DNA of 64,000 bases from JAHCHG01 sp041394845 (GTDB lineage: Bacteria; Acidobacteriota; Blastocatellia; Pyrinomonadales; Pyrinomonadaceae). The DNA lies in contig JAWKHL010000003.1 in assembly GCA_041394845.1 (NCBI GenBank), positions 1-64,000 of the forward strand, written 5' to 3'. The notes below the pieces were generated by a model. It saw only the letters and a list, made by a program, of their open reading frames with translations, did no database searches and was not told the DNA's origin. Positions 34,006 to 45,402 of this stretch are shown here, in pieces. Every line of letters starts with the position of its first letter. The first letter of the stretch is position 1. The translations under genes and the position numbers were made by a program.

Positions 34006-34356
34006 CAGAGGAAAATCCACCTTAAAAAAGTGAGTTTGCTGTCTAGACAATGGGGTTCACTTTAAGTTGCTTCGGATATTGCCGAGCCGAAGGAAATCAT
34101 AAAGGTTGACAATCAGTTGTTTGCCGTTGTTCCGCAAAGAATGAGAGTACAAACGCCAGAAGGACTGTTTGTTGGAGAGTCTTCTGAGATTGCAATTTCA
34201 GATGACGGGGGCAAAACCTGGACATTCATTGGCGGTGGCGCGGGCGGCGTAAACAAGGAAAAGCTAAAAATGTTGTTTCCGGTGGCCGCAGATAAACTTG
34301 AGATACCAGAAGAAAAGCCACCCGTCCCTTATAAAGAACCGTGAAAACTAACCGCC

Positions 34357-34470
34357 GCCCAACAAATCAATGGACGTGAGGGCGCGAACAGCGACTTTCT
34401 TATGACGTTGCTTTATTAACCTTAGCTTGCGTGTATCCGGTTTCTTCCCGCGTCATCTCAAACCTTGGGC
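34357..34470 (+). other. attC-like site 3 (114 bp), core mutated
   Basis: R'' gcccaac (34357-34363) pairs with cttgggc (34464-34470), where the crossover G is C. Outer match is gccgcccaa/ttgggcggc. L-box atggacg pairs with cgtcat with one extrahelical G. It follows the stop of cassette gene 3. Confidence 0.6.
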
Positions 34471-34518
34471 GGCTACCAAACGCAGAGTGACGAACATTGG
34501 CAAAAAAGGAGTGATGCG

Positions 34519-34959
34519 ATGCATATTCTCGAACATCTGTTTCTGGTCGGCGAGTTCCCCGAGCGAGCCCGCCTGCTGTCCGGGCTGACGCTCGAGCAAG
34601 TCACGCTATGCCCGAACGGTGCGTCGCACTCGATCTACGAGGAGTTGTGGCACGTTGTGGCTTACCAGCAGAGTATCATCGAGCCGGGCGAACCGTCCGA
34701 CGAACGGTACCCGAGTGAGGTGCCGGAACACTTGCACCAATGGCACGATCTGGTGGAAAAGTTCCTCGACGGCGCTCGCGCTGCGGCAGCGTTGGGGCAG
34801 ACGCCCGAGCGATTGGCGATTGAGGTGGAGCCGGGCCTGACACTGGCCGACGAGTTGAACAGTGTGGCGATACATAACGCCTATCACTTTGGCAAAATCG
34901 TTGCGTTGCGTCAGCGAATCGGCGCGTGGCCGCCTGTGGCAGAGTCGGGCGGGTCGTAA
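34519..34959 (+). CDS. Cassette gene 4: DinB-family protein
   Basis: The start at 34519 follows an aaaggag site. The 146 residues make a DinB/YfiT four-helix bundle: ILEHLFLVGEFPERARLL, EELWHVVAYQQSII with the first metal His, and the end AIHNAYHFGKIVALRQRIGAWPP with the HxxxH pair. DinB proteins bind divalent metals and include thiol-dependent transferases. It is GC-rich, unlike cassettes 1-3, so it came from a different source. Its stop overlaps attC 4. Confidence 0.85.
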   Translation: MHILEHLFLVGEFPERARLLSGLTLEQVTLCPNGASHSIYEELWHVVAYQQSIIEPGEPSDERYPSEVPEHLHQWHDLVEKFLDGARAAAALGQTPERLAIEVEPGLTLADELNSVAIHNAYHFGKIVALRQRIGAWPPVAESGGS

Positions 34960-35013
34960 CCGCAGTCGCGGCGGAACGCGCCGCCCGACAACACGTTCCG
35001 TATGAAGTTAGGT
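34954..35013 (+). other. attC-like site 4 (60 bp)
   Basis: R'' tcgtaac (34954-34960) and R' gttaggt (35007-35013; fits GTTRRRY) enclose ggaacg/cgttcc and ggcgg/ccgcc stem sequence. L boxes are less clear than in sites 1-2. Confidence 0.5.
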
Positions 35014-35031
35014 ATTAAGGAGCAACTTGAA

Positions 35032-35280
35032 ATGGTTTCAAAGGCGATGTCTTATCCGATCATAAGTTCAGCGGTTTTTATCCTCTCCAGAACATTTTTG
35101 TATGCCGCGTTATGGTTTGTTGTTTGGACACTGACTGATTACCTCACAGCCGGTGAAGATTTTCATCTCAGGTTATCGTGGGGAGACTTCTTTATTCCGC
35201 TATTTGGCGGATGGCTTTTTGCTTTGATGAACTGGCAAGCGGGCGGGGACAAGAAAAATATCGAGAATGAGCAATCATGA
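35032..35280 (+). CDS. Cassette gene 5: small membrane protein
   Basis: The ATG at 35032 has an aaggag site 9 nt upstream; an ATG at 35002 lies inside attC 4. The 82 residues hold two membrane helices, at about 9-36 (ISSAVFILSRTFLYAALWFVVWTL) and 55-70 (FFIPLFGGWLFALMNW), with a polar C-terminus. No family recognised. The 35281-35454 gap after it has no clear attC; partial gttgacg and cgcccgccg sequence hints at a decayed one. Confidence 0.6.
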   Translation: MVSKAMSYPIISSAVFILSRTFLYAALWFVVWTLTDYLTAGEDFHLRLSWGDFFIPLFGGWLFALMNWQAGGDKKNIENEQS

Positions 35281-35454
35281 TAAGAAGCGTGTGTTGACGA
35301 TGACAGCGGCCGCGCGATCACGTTGAATTTTATAATCGCAAAAGCCCGCCCGCCGCTGAACTTGGCCTTATATTACAAACTTCTGCATCAATGACAAAAA
35401 TATTTTGGCAGTTTTCCCGAATGGTTCGGGATAATCATTAGTCGGGTGTGAGCT

Positions 35455-36043
35455 ATGGCCGAAGACTTGGTGCCGTTCAACGGCGCGGACGAACAGGTAG
35501 TCGCTCGCTGGCTGGACGAGGCCGGCGAAGTCGTTGTGCAGGTGTATTACGCCCACTCAGGCGGCGGTCCGCACAATTATCTGGTGCGCTCAATCGCTGA
35601 TTTCAGGCAATGCGTGGCCGAAGGGCGGGCCAGACGACCTCTCCCCGGTTGGCGGGACATCATCTGTTTCGACGTATTTGGCGGCCCAATGTTTTTTCTC
35701 CGCGGGCGTGCAGATCAGGAGTTGGAAAGCCATTTTTTGAACCGCTCGAGAGCTTTTTCTCCGCGGGCGTGCAGATCAGGAACTTCTCAAACGCGCGAGG
35801 CGCGCAATCCCCGATGGCCGCTGGTTCTGGGTCATCGATCCCGCCGTTACGTGGCCCCGGGAGATAGCTGACTATGTTTGCGGAAACCGTCACTTTGAGT
35901 TGTCGTCGCTTCTCGATGAGCAGGCGGGAAAAGAGGTGGCGATCGGGTGTCATCCTGACGACGAAATCGGAAATGCCGTCGCAAAAACCGATTCCCCGAC
36001 GGCATTACGAAACCGAAGGTATGATGTGCGATTGAACGCCTAA
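35455..36043 (+). pseudogene. Cassette gene 6, frameshifted at a 61-bp repeat-flanked insertion
   Basis: The first 80 codons (MAEDLVPFNGADEQVVARW... FDVFGGPMFFLRGRADQE) run into a 61-bp segment. A 27-nt sequence tttttctccgcgggcgtgca... occurs at 35693 and again at 35754. Resuming at the second copy gives LRGRADQELLKRARRAIPDG, then RWFWVIDPAVTWPREIADYV and an end at the TAA in gcctaac. Deleting 61 bp restores one frame of about 175 residues. The family is unknown. The stop lies in an R''-type box (36038-36044) whose partner half is missing, so the array ends here. Confidence 0.6.
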
Positions 36044-36066
36044 CAAGCCCTCCTTCCCGACCTGTT

Positions 36067-36104
36067 AATCCGGGTTAAGGTTCTTTTCAAATTTAACCCG
36101 GATT
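36067..36104. repeat. Perfect 12-bp inverted repeat
   Basis: aatccgggttaa (36067-36078) and ttaacccggatt (36093-36104) around a 14-nt loop. No T-run. It lies in the right edge of the cassette block. Confidence 0.6.
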
Positions 36105-36181
36105 CCATCCAAACAATCCTGAATTGCTCCAAAGCTCCCTCAGACTCAACATAATTCCACCGTCAAAGGGAATCACGAATA

Positions 36182-36219
36182 TCGAAAAAATCCAAAATCC
36201 AAAATCCAAAATCCGAAAT

Positions 36220-36222
<3 letters not shown>
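36182..36222. repeat. Single AAATCCA heptamer arm at the tricorn 3' end
   Basis: Runs of aaatcca/aaatccg units end at the stop of the minus-strand protease gene. There is no complementary arm. Confidence 0.7.
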
Positions 36223-39477
<3,255 letters not shown>

Positions 39478-39586
39478 ATGATGATAAATTTTTATTATTA
39501 TAACCCCTTTATTTATCAGGGCTTAGAATGTGAACCGGATCGGTTCGTTATGGACTGTATTCGAAAATGCACCCGTTACTCTCAAA

Positions 39587-40075
39587 TCAGATTGCTTTTG
39601 CATTGGATTCTTCTACCCGTTTGGTCGCCGAAACCCTATGCTCGAAACTCGGGTGTGCATATGTTTTGAGAGTCTTCAGATCGCCGTGACCCAAAAGTTC
39701 GGATAGGGTTATCATATCCGTTTTGTTTTCGGTATGTCGAGAGGCGAAACAATGGCGCAACTCGTAAAGAGTGAAATAATCCCTGCCGAACTTTTTGATC
39801 CCGAGCGCCTTTAATCCCCGCTGATGAGGATGACCGGGGCGGACGATCTTCACGTCCGGGAACGGCCTCCCCCTTTCAACGCCCTTGACGCGGGGTTCAG
39901 GAGCTTTTCGGCTGGCCGTAGAAAGCGGCAATTTGCGGGCGGCACTCTTTGTCCTACCTGCTTTGACGTCCAGAAAGTTACCGTCAAAGAAGATATCGGA
40001 AACCGTCAGATTGAGGGTTTCCGCCGGTGGAGTTCCAAAACGCAGTTGAAAAGTTGTTCGACCAGATCTTTGAGT
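39587..40075 (-). pseudogene. C-terminal remnant of a tyrosine recombinase
   Basis: The open frame holds the catalytic end of a phage-type integrase: TLNLTVSDIFFDGNFLDVKAG, KSAARKLPLS, YELRHCFASRHTENKTD (His/Arg), LSELLGHGDLKTLKTYAH (His and nucleophile Tyr). The usual first catalytic Arg region (TGxRxxE) reads GTPPAE, and everything upstream is missing (a stop precedes at 40076). The remnant suggests an earlier integration event that brought the adjacent genes. Confidence 0.75.
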
Positions 40076-40087
40076 TTAATAATTCTT

Positions 40088-40573
40088 TTATTTTTTCCTT
40101 CGCCTTTTTTGTCTGGTTGAGGTTTTTCGGTTTCCCGAAATCCTTTTTTCGCTGTTTAATTTTTCAAGCTCCGCGGAGGTCTTTTTATCCTCTCTGGTTT
40201 CGCGGCGCAGGGCGAGAGCGAAGGTTGTAATACTCCCAAACGCGCTGAGCAATAAAGAAAAAGTTGCAATATTCAAACCAACATCATTCGGGGAAGGCTT
40301 GTCCTTTCCCTCCTTGCCAGATTCTTCCTTAGAAACCTCTTCCTTGGGTTTTGACTCTTCGGAATTGACTTCCTTACAACTTAAGAGTTGGGAATTGGGG
40401 TCGGGACCTAAATCGGTTGTCGGTTTGATAGAACCCGTTGCAGGATCAACACGAAAATAAACCTTTCCTGACCTCGGTGATTCATAATTTTGTGAACTAT
40501 AAATCCAGAAGGTCAAAAAACTGAGGAGAAACAAGAACATAAAAAATATCTGAGAAATTCTAATTGCCTTCAT
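40088..40573 (-). CDS. Membrane protein with two helices, unknown
   Basis: The ATG at 40573 has a ggagg site. The product has 161 residues: a membrane helix at 8-28 (IFFMFLFLLSFLTFWIY), a periplasmic or extracellular acidic/lysine-rich segment (VNSEESKPKEEVSKEESGKEGKDKP), a second helix at about 105-127 (NIATFSLLLSAFGSITTFALAL) and a strongly basic C-terminal tail. It has the look of genomic-island proteins; no function recognised. Confidence 0.6.
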   Translation of the reverse strand: MKAIRISQIFFMFLFLLSFLTFWIYSSQNYESPRSGKVYFRVDPATGSIKPTTDLGPDPNSQLLSCKEVNSEESKPKEEVSKEESGKEGKDKPSPNDVGLNIATFSLLLSAFGSITTFALALRRETREDKKTSAELEKLNSEKRISGNRKTSTRQKRRRKK

Positions 40574-40793
40574 TTCTTTACCTCCAAAAACCAAAGTATT
40601 CAGATTCCATAAAAAAAATAAATCCGTAACCTCTCCCGCCAGAGCCGTTTTGCAGAACAATTTTTGAATAAGTTTTCAAATGATTCGATATATCCGGATA
40701 CTTGAAAGAGATAGTTTCTTCATCAAAAGGCTTTCCTTGCTCAAATTCATCTTTCTGGTTGGCACACGAAGTGGGTTGGACTGTTTCTTAAAG

Positions 40794-41789
40794 TCAATTT
40801 CTCCTTCTCGGTGCCCTTCTTGTGTGCGGTTTGACGTAGGTCCCGTCCTTTCGGTAATACCCGCGAACATTTACCGTTTTCGGCCGGTAATCGTAATCGG
40901 GTGAACCGCCGGAAGGGACAGGATCGGGTCGAACGGTCGTCGCGGGTAAACCATTTAGCCACCTGCTCACCCCGCCGTGGTGTGAACAGGTTCCCCGGCT
41001 GTTTGTGCTGTAACTCATGGTTCCGTCCGCACAAATTGCGGTTGCCGTTGTTCCCCTTTCTTCAGGCTCCGCTTTCGGGGCGGAATAGGTCGGGGCCGGT
41101 TCTTCGGAAATAGTGGCGATCCTTCGAAGCGGAGCAGGCGGCGCGGGTTGTTCTCGTACGGTAAATATTTCGGCCTGGGTGGCGGGGGCGGAAACTTTTT
41201 TCAGTTCGGGAATCGGGGCCGGAGAAACGGGGGTGAATTCGCCGTTCTTAAGTTTGATCGCGTTCCCGTGGAGCCAGCCCGATCGGCCCGAATGGGTCAC
41301 AAAAAACCAGGGTCCTCTTTTCTTTGTTACCCTGACCTCCGATCCCTCGGGGATGACTTCCGTTACCGCCCCTTCGATGTTTGCCGTTTCCCGCAGATTG
41401 GCATTTTGGGCAATGACCACGGCGGTATTGTCATCGTTCGGTTCGGTCGCGCTCGTTTCGACGACGCCGGGAAGCGGCGGATCGGTTGCTTGGGTCTCCT
41501 GCCCGACGGTTGTTTCGATCGCCGGGGGCGGAATGACGGACTCCTCGGGTCGAAGCGATGATAAGTTTTCCGAATTGGGTTTGGTGGCGATGTCTCTGGA
41601 ACCGGTCCCGCTGATAAGCGCTCCAAAGATGGCGAGAGCGCAGACCGAGGCAATGATCACCGGAATAATAATCTTTTTAGGGGGACTGCTTGCTTTTAGG
41701 AATTTGTTTTTGATCTCATCACCGCAAAAAACGCAGAAACGTTTGGTGGCCGGGTTCAGAGCCTTACAGTTCGGGCATTTCAAGTTCAT
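40794..41789 (-). CDS. Zinc-ribbon membrane protein with SH3 and DUF3761 domains
   Basis: 331 residues. N-terminal zinc ribbon (C5xxC8, C19xxC22 in KCPNCKALNP ... RFCVFCGDEI), a membrane helix at about 40-60 (IIIPVIIASVCALAIFGALI) and a long linker. A bacterial SH3 domain (AQNANLRETANIEGAVTEVI ... SGWLHGNAIKL, about 125-180) precedes a second linker. DUF3761 (TAICADGTMSYSTNSRGTCS, then HHGGVSRWL) lies at about 255-285. The end is VRGYYRKDGTYVKPH. SH3 domains of this type bind peptidoglycan or protein ligands, so it is probably envelope-associated. Confidence 0.75.
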   Translation of the reverse strand: MNLKCPNCKALNPATKRFCVFCGDEIKNKFLKASSPPKKIIIPVIIASVCALAIFGALISGTGSRDIATKPNSENLSSLRPEESVIPPPAIETTVGQETQATDPPLPGVVETSATEPNDDNTAVVIAQNANLRETANIEGAVTEVIPEGSEVRVTKKRGPWFFVTHSGRSGWLHGNAIKLKNGEFTPVSPAPIPELKKVSAPATQAEIFTVREQPAPPAPLRRIATISEEPAPTYSAPKAEPEERGTTATAICADGTMSYSTNSRGTCSHHGGVSRWLNGLPATTVRPDPVPSGGSPDYDYRPKTVNVRGYYRKDGTYVKPHTRRAPRRRN

Positions 41790-41989
41790 AAGTCTCCGGA
41801 GGGGGTTGAGTTTTGGATTGCAAACTCAAATTTTATTTGTTTTTGAAAAGTGGAAATAAAATATCACAATTTTTCGGATTTGCAATACCTTATTTAGGGT
41901 AAATATATTTCAGGATTTCAACGGGTATTTTTAGAACCCTGAAATAAATCAGGGAGATCGCAAGAGAAAAACCAAAGCCAGAGAAAATA

Positions 41990-42217
41990 ATGCTAACCGA
42001 AGAAGAGATCAGGGAAGCTCATCGGAAAGGGGTCGGAGCCTACAAGAAAGTGAAATCAGAAGAGGACCCGAACGCTCTGAAAAAGTTCGTCAGAAGCCAG
42101 ACCGAAAAATGTCCGGGCCAAACAAAAAGAGACCGAAGAAAACCTTACATCGCGGAAGCAACCAAAGAACGTCCGAATCGTCCCCCCCCCTCTGAAATCA
42201 GCGGCAAGAAACGCTGA
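41990..42217 (+). CDS. Small basic hypothetical protein
   Basis: 75 residues, start MLTEEEIREAHRKGVGAYKKV, rich in Lys/Arg/Glu and ending PPPSEISGKKR. No signal or membrane segment. It precedes another small ORF in the same direction. Nothing can be said of its role; it may be a spurious frame. Confidence 0.4.
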   Translation: MLTEEEIREAHRKGVGAYKKVKSEEDPNALKKFVRSQTEKCPGQTKRDRRKPYIAEATKERPNRPPPSEISGKKR

Positions 42218-42254
42218 TAATACAATGAAATCAATCTCCAAAACCTGTATAATA

Positions 42255-42395
42255 ATGGCGAAGAATTTGGTTATGGAACCGTCAAAAAAATCGCCGGAAG
42301 AATTGGAAGCGGAGAGTTTGAAATTACACGACTTAATCCAAGAGAGGAGCAAGGCAGGACTGCGGGCGGTCGAAGAAATGTCGAAGCATCCCTAA
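42255..42395 (+). CDS. Very small helical hypothetical protein
   Basis: 46 residues beginning MAKNLVMEPSKKSPEELE, mostly predicted helix (EELEAESLKLHDLIQERSKA). It could be a small regulator or antitoxin-like peptide. No clear ribosome binding site and no recognised family. The remaining 42396-42558 stretch shows nothing. Confidence 0.35.
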   Translation: MAKNLVMEPSKKSPEELEAESLKLHDLIQERSKAGLRAVEEMSKHP

Positions 42396-42558
42396 TCCTT
42401 GGACCGCATTTTCGAAAAATTGTAAATAGTGTTTTCCGGATTTGATACGTTTCCAAAGAGCTATTTAGGTTTCACTCATCTGGCCGGCACGATGATCTGG
42501 CTCGGATAGTTATTTCAACAGAATTTTCGATCCCATTTGTTAACCGGAGAGACTAATA

Positions 42559-43194
42559 ATGCCCCTTAATTATCAAGTCAAGCAGGGAGATTGTATCTCG
42601 AGCATCGCCTTTGAGCACGGCTTTCATCCGGATACCGTCTGGAATTTTCCGGCCAATGCGGAGTTGAAAAAGATCCGCCGCGATCCCAATGTTTTGCAGC
42701 CCGGCGATATAGTCGTCATCCCCGATATTCGCCCCAAGGAAGTCGGCGGGGCCACCAATCAGGTCCACAAATTCTATCGCAAGGCTGTTCCGGAAAAACT
42801 CCGGCTTCAATTCAAACTGAATAATCAGCCCCGGGCCAACGAGCCCTTCGAACTGGAGGTGGACGGCGAGATCGTGCTGACCGGCCGAAAAACCGACAGC
42901 CAGGGCCGGATTCAGTGCCCGATCCCTCCCAATGCCAGAGAGGTTCGCGTCTTTTTTAATGGCGGTCGGGAAGCATATAAATTTTACGCCGGTTTTCTGA
43001 ATCCGATCGATGAAATAAGCGGAATTCAGGCCCGGCTGAAAAATCTCGGCTACTATTCAGGCCCGGTCGACAACAAACCGAGTTCATCTTTCGAGGATGC
43101 CGTCCGGTCTTTTCAGAGAGCGAACAATCTGCGCGAAACCGGCGAAACCGACGATCAGACCAAAGCGGCCATCAAGGGAGCCTACGGCGGATGA
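42559..43194 (+). CDS. LysM and peptidoglycan-binding domain protein, effector-associated type
   Basis: 211 residues without a signal peptide. LysM domain at about 4-56 (YQVKQGDCISSIAFEHGFHP, RDPNVLQPGDIVVIP). The middle beta domain is at about 65-140 (VPEKLRLQFKLNNQPRANEP). A PG_binding_1 domain is at about 150-208 (DEISGIQARLKNLGYYSGPV ... SFQRANNL). This exact three-part layout is common next to secreted effector genes, including those of type VI or contractile-injection-like systems, where it may act as an adaptor. The PADI-like gene follows 69 nt downstream. Confidence 0.85.
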   Translation: MPLNYQVKQGDCISSIAFEHGFHPDTVWNFPANAELKKIRRDPNVLQPGDIVVIPDIRPKEVGGATNQVHKFYRKAVPEKLRLQFKLNNQPRANEPFELEVDGEIVLTGRKTDSQGRIQCPIPPNAREVRVFFNGGREAYKFYAGFLNPIDEISGIQARLKNLGYYSGPVDNKPSSSFEDAVRSFQRANNLRETGETDDQTKAAIKGAYGG

Positions 43195-43263
43195 ATCCCC
43201 GGTTTTTCAAGAACAAAAGGCATTGGAAAGAAAATGATTCTCTTTGCCATCTCTTAATTTGTT

Positions 43264-45210
43264 ATGGATGAAGAAAAAATCATAATAGAAAAAAAAGAGA
43301 CCCCGCCGCAGATTCTGCATATTCGCAGGAGCGGCGAAAACATCTTTGATGACATCTTGTGCCCTCAGATGTATTTGGACATGGACCGCGACGGGGTGCC
43401 TGATGACATACCGGCCGAAGACGGCTGGACCTGGGGAGAAGATGGCACGGGAGCGATCATCCCCTGCCATCTCGATCCGAAGGATATGAAGAGATCTTTC
43501 GCCTTAATTCTTTTCCGCTTTCCCAATCAAAAATCTTCATCGAGCAGCGGTAAGCTTGAATGCCAGGGGAAACTTGAAATCGTTCATCTGCGGGATAAAG
43601 AACGCATTCGAATCTTCGACGATCCCTCGCCTCAGGGGGCAAAACAGATCCTCGGCGACATCATCGAGCCGCTGGAATTCGTTTTCGATATAAAGGAGTT
43701 CCAGGTTTTCGGGATCGAAGCCACGCGCTACGATCAGACCGAAGAGGATCAGGAAATAGAGTTGATCTTTACCCCGATAGTTAATCAAATGGTTGTTGAG
43801 GCGGGAATTCAGAAAGCAAAGGTCCGCGTTACGCCCTGGCTGATGCTTCATCACATGAACACGCCGGAAAAAGTATACTGCTCGAAATTCGACCAGAAGA
43901 TCGGGAACAATGATCAGTTCCTTTTGGGGCTGAATCAGTTCGCCGGAGTTGAGGTTCTTGAGATTCCCGCCCAGTCGCAATTCTTTCAGGACGGTCTCGA
44001 GATCGGATGCTCCTATTTTCCCGCTTCAAATACAATTTGCGAGTATAGCGTGGCTTACCGGGCTCCGATCTTTCTCTGGACCGAACACATCACGCCGGAG
44101 AGTATGCAGATGCCGGTTTTTGAAGTCGGAGACCGGGTTATCGATGATCGGGATTATATGAAAGACCTGATGAGCTGCGGCAATCTGGAAGTAACGCCTC
44201 CCGTAAAAAAACATCCGTTCGGCAGGATCTATTATTCTAAAATGCTCGAAGGAAAAGAATTCGACCCGAAGGTCGTCAATTTTTTGTGCGCGCAAAAAAT
44301 ACAAAAGCCCTTCATTATTGATGCCAGTTGGCTGGAAGTGGCTCATGTTGATGAGGTCGTTACTTTTCTTCCCGTCAAGTCGCAGAACGACAAACTGGTG
44401 GCCCTTCTCCCGAGCCCGAGATTGGCTTTTCAATTGCTATGCGAAGTGGCGGCGGCGATGCCGGATGCAAGACTGCTGATTGGTCGCAGTTTACGCGATA
44501 AAAATGAAATTACGCATCTGGAGAAAAATGTCTGGGAATTTCTGATGGCCGGATACCATAAAGGCTCCGGAGCACGTCTTCTGCACGTCAATATTTTCGG
44601 AGGGGAATTTGAGGGAAATCAGAATTTGAAAAATTTGGCCGGACAATCCAATGGTTTGAGCATTCCTCAAAATTTTCAGGGATTTATGAAGCAGATCGAA
44701 AGCCACAAGATTGACCAGAAGGCGGTCACCACGCGGAGAAATGCTTTGAAATGGATAACGAGTCAACAGGTGCCCGAAGCCGGTTGTTATCAGAAATTTC
44801 TCCAGAATGCCGGGGAATGCCTGAGAAATGAACTGGGTAAAGAGGTTGAGATAATCGAGATCCCGGTGATCTTTTACCCTTCGGAAAAGCCCGGCAGCCG
44901 GGCCGCTCCCTTAACGGAGAACATGGTTAATATGCTGGTTTTAGGGAACCGGTGCCTTTTTCCAAAACCGGGCGGGCCGGTGGCGACCCGGAATATCAAG
45001 ATAGGAAATTTCAATTTTCAAGCCGGACAGGATATTTTTGAACAATATATGATTCAGATGCTGGGATTCTTCAATTTGCAGGGGCATCCGATTGATGATT
45101 TTGAGGCCTATCACAGTCAGGGAGGAAACGTCCACTGCGGCACGAACACTTTGCGAAAGAGCGACCTCACGGGTCTAAAATGGTGGCAATTTGATCCTTC
45201 GGAAAAATAG
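43264..45210 (+). CDS. Peptidylarginine deiminase (PADI)-like protein
   Basis: 648 residues, homologous to the middle and catalytic domains of animal PADIs. Those enzymes convert protein arginine to citrulline. The family calcium-site segment is present at 39-57 (DMDRDGVPDDIPAEDGWTW). The four catalytic residues align: D243 (FFQDGLEIG), H361 and D363 (AHVDEVVTF), C625 (NVHCGTN). Other PADI blocks are GNLEVTPPV, VRVTPWLML, and the closing GLKWWQFDP. The usual N-terminal cupredoxin-like domain is missing or shortened. There is no signal peptide. Activity, calcium need and target are unproven; export with the upstream LysM protein is an inference. Confidence 0.88.
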   Translation: MDEEKIIIEKKETPPQILHIRRSGENIFDDILCPQMYLDMDRDGVPDDIPAEDGWTWGEDGTGAIIPCHLDPKDMKRSFALILFRFPNQKSSSSSGKLECQGKLEIVHLRDKERIRIFDDPSPQGAKQILGDIIEPLEFVFDIKEFQVFGIEATRYDQTEEDQEIELIFTPIVNQMVVEAGIQKAKVRVTPWLMLHHMNTPEKVYCSKFDQKIGNNDQFLLGLNQFAGVEVLEIPAQSQFFQDGLEIGCSYFPASNTICEYSVAYRAPIFLWTEHITPESMQMPVFEVGDRVIDDRDYMKDLMSCGNLEVTPPVKKHPFGRIYYSKMLEGKEFDPKVVNFLCAQKIQKPFIIDASWLEVAHVDEVVTFLPVKSQNDKLVALLPSPRLAFQLLCEVAAAMPDARLLIGRSLRDKNEITHLEKNVWEFLMAGYHKGSGARLLHVNIFGGEFEGNQNLKNLAGQSNGLSIPQNFQGFMKQIESHKIDQKAVTTRRNALKWITSQQVPEAGCYQKFLQNAGECLRNELGKEVEIIEIPVIFYPSEKPGSRAAPLTENMVNMLVLGNRCLFPKPGGPVATRNIKIGNFNFQAGQDIFEQYMIQMLGFFNLQGHPIDDFEAYHSQGGNVHCGTNTLRKSDLTGLKWWQFDPSEK

Positions 45211-45402
45211 GGCCAATAACGGGCCGACATTTACTTTAAGATGCCGAAGATCTTTTGATTTGATAAATGAAAAAAGCCCTGGTTCCGGCAAAAACCATTG
45301 GCTTCGATATAAGAAGCGCCTTTACACCCATTTCAGGTCAGGAAGGGTTGCTTTTAGCGCCCGTTTCCTTCAGATCGAAGAATTTATTTAATAATCGAGG
45401 GA

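Larger units (their letters stand above)
32779..34059 (+). mobile_element. IS3-family insertion sequence, 1281 bp
   Basis: It is bounded by imperfect inverted repeats: both ends begin tgaacccca and share tagacag after 5 nt, with aaggtgga further in. It carries overlapping orfA and orfB with an intact DDE triad. No clear target duplication is seen (taa before, ctt after). It sits inside cassette gene 3 and is the only complete IS found in the window. Confidence 0.92.
32466..34344 (+). pseudogene. Cassette gene 3: lipoprotein gene split by an IS3-family element
   Basis: The first part (32466-32778) encodes a lipoprotein signal (LFFQTACAQK, Cys20) and a helical body (KTQAEEMHKAFLSGDYEKLFELTYPKVRERIG). 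It runs into the IS and stops. After the IS, from about 34066, the frame resumes: VASDIAEPKEIIKVDNQLFAVVPQRMRV, AISDDGGKTWTFIGGGAGG, ending PVPYKEP. The two halves fit one protein of about 195 residues, but they join out of simple frame unless some bases were changed at the insertion. Confidence 0.75.

Noticed and set aside
39478..39586. tRNA gene as integration site beside the recombinase remnant
   Set aside because: No T-loop (ggttcraatcc) or cloverleaf could be found in this stretch.
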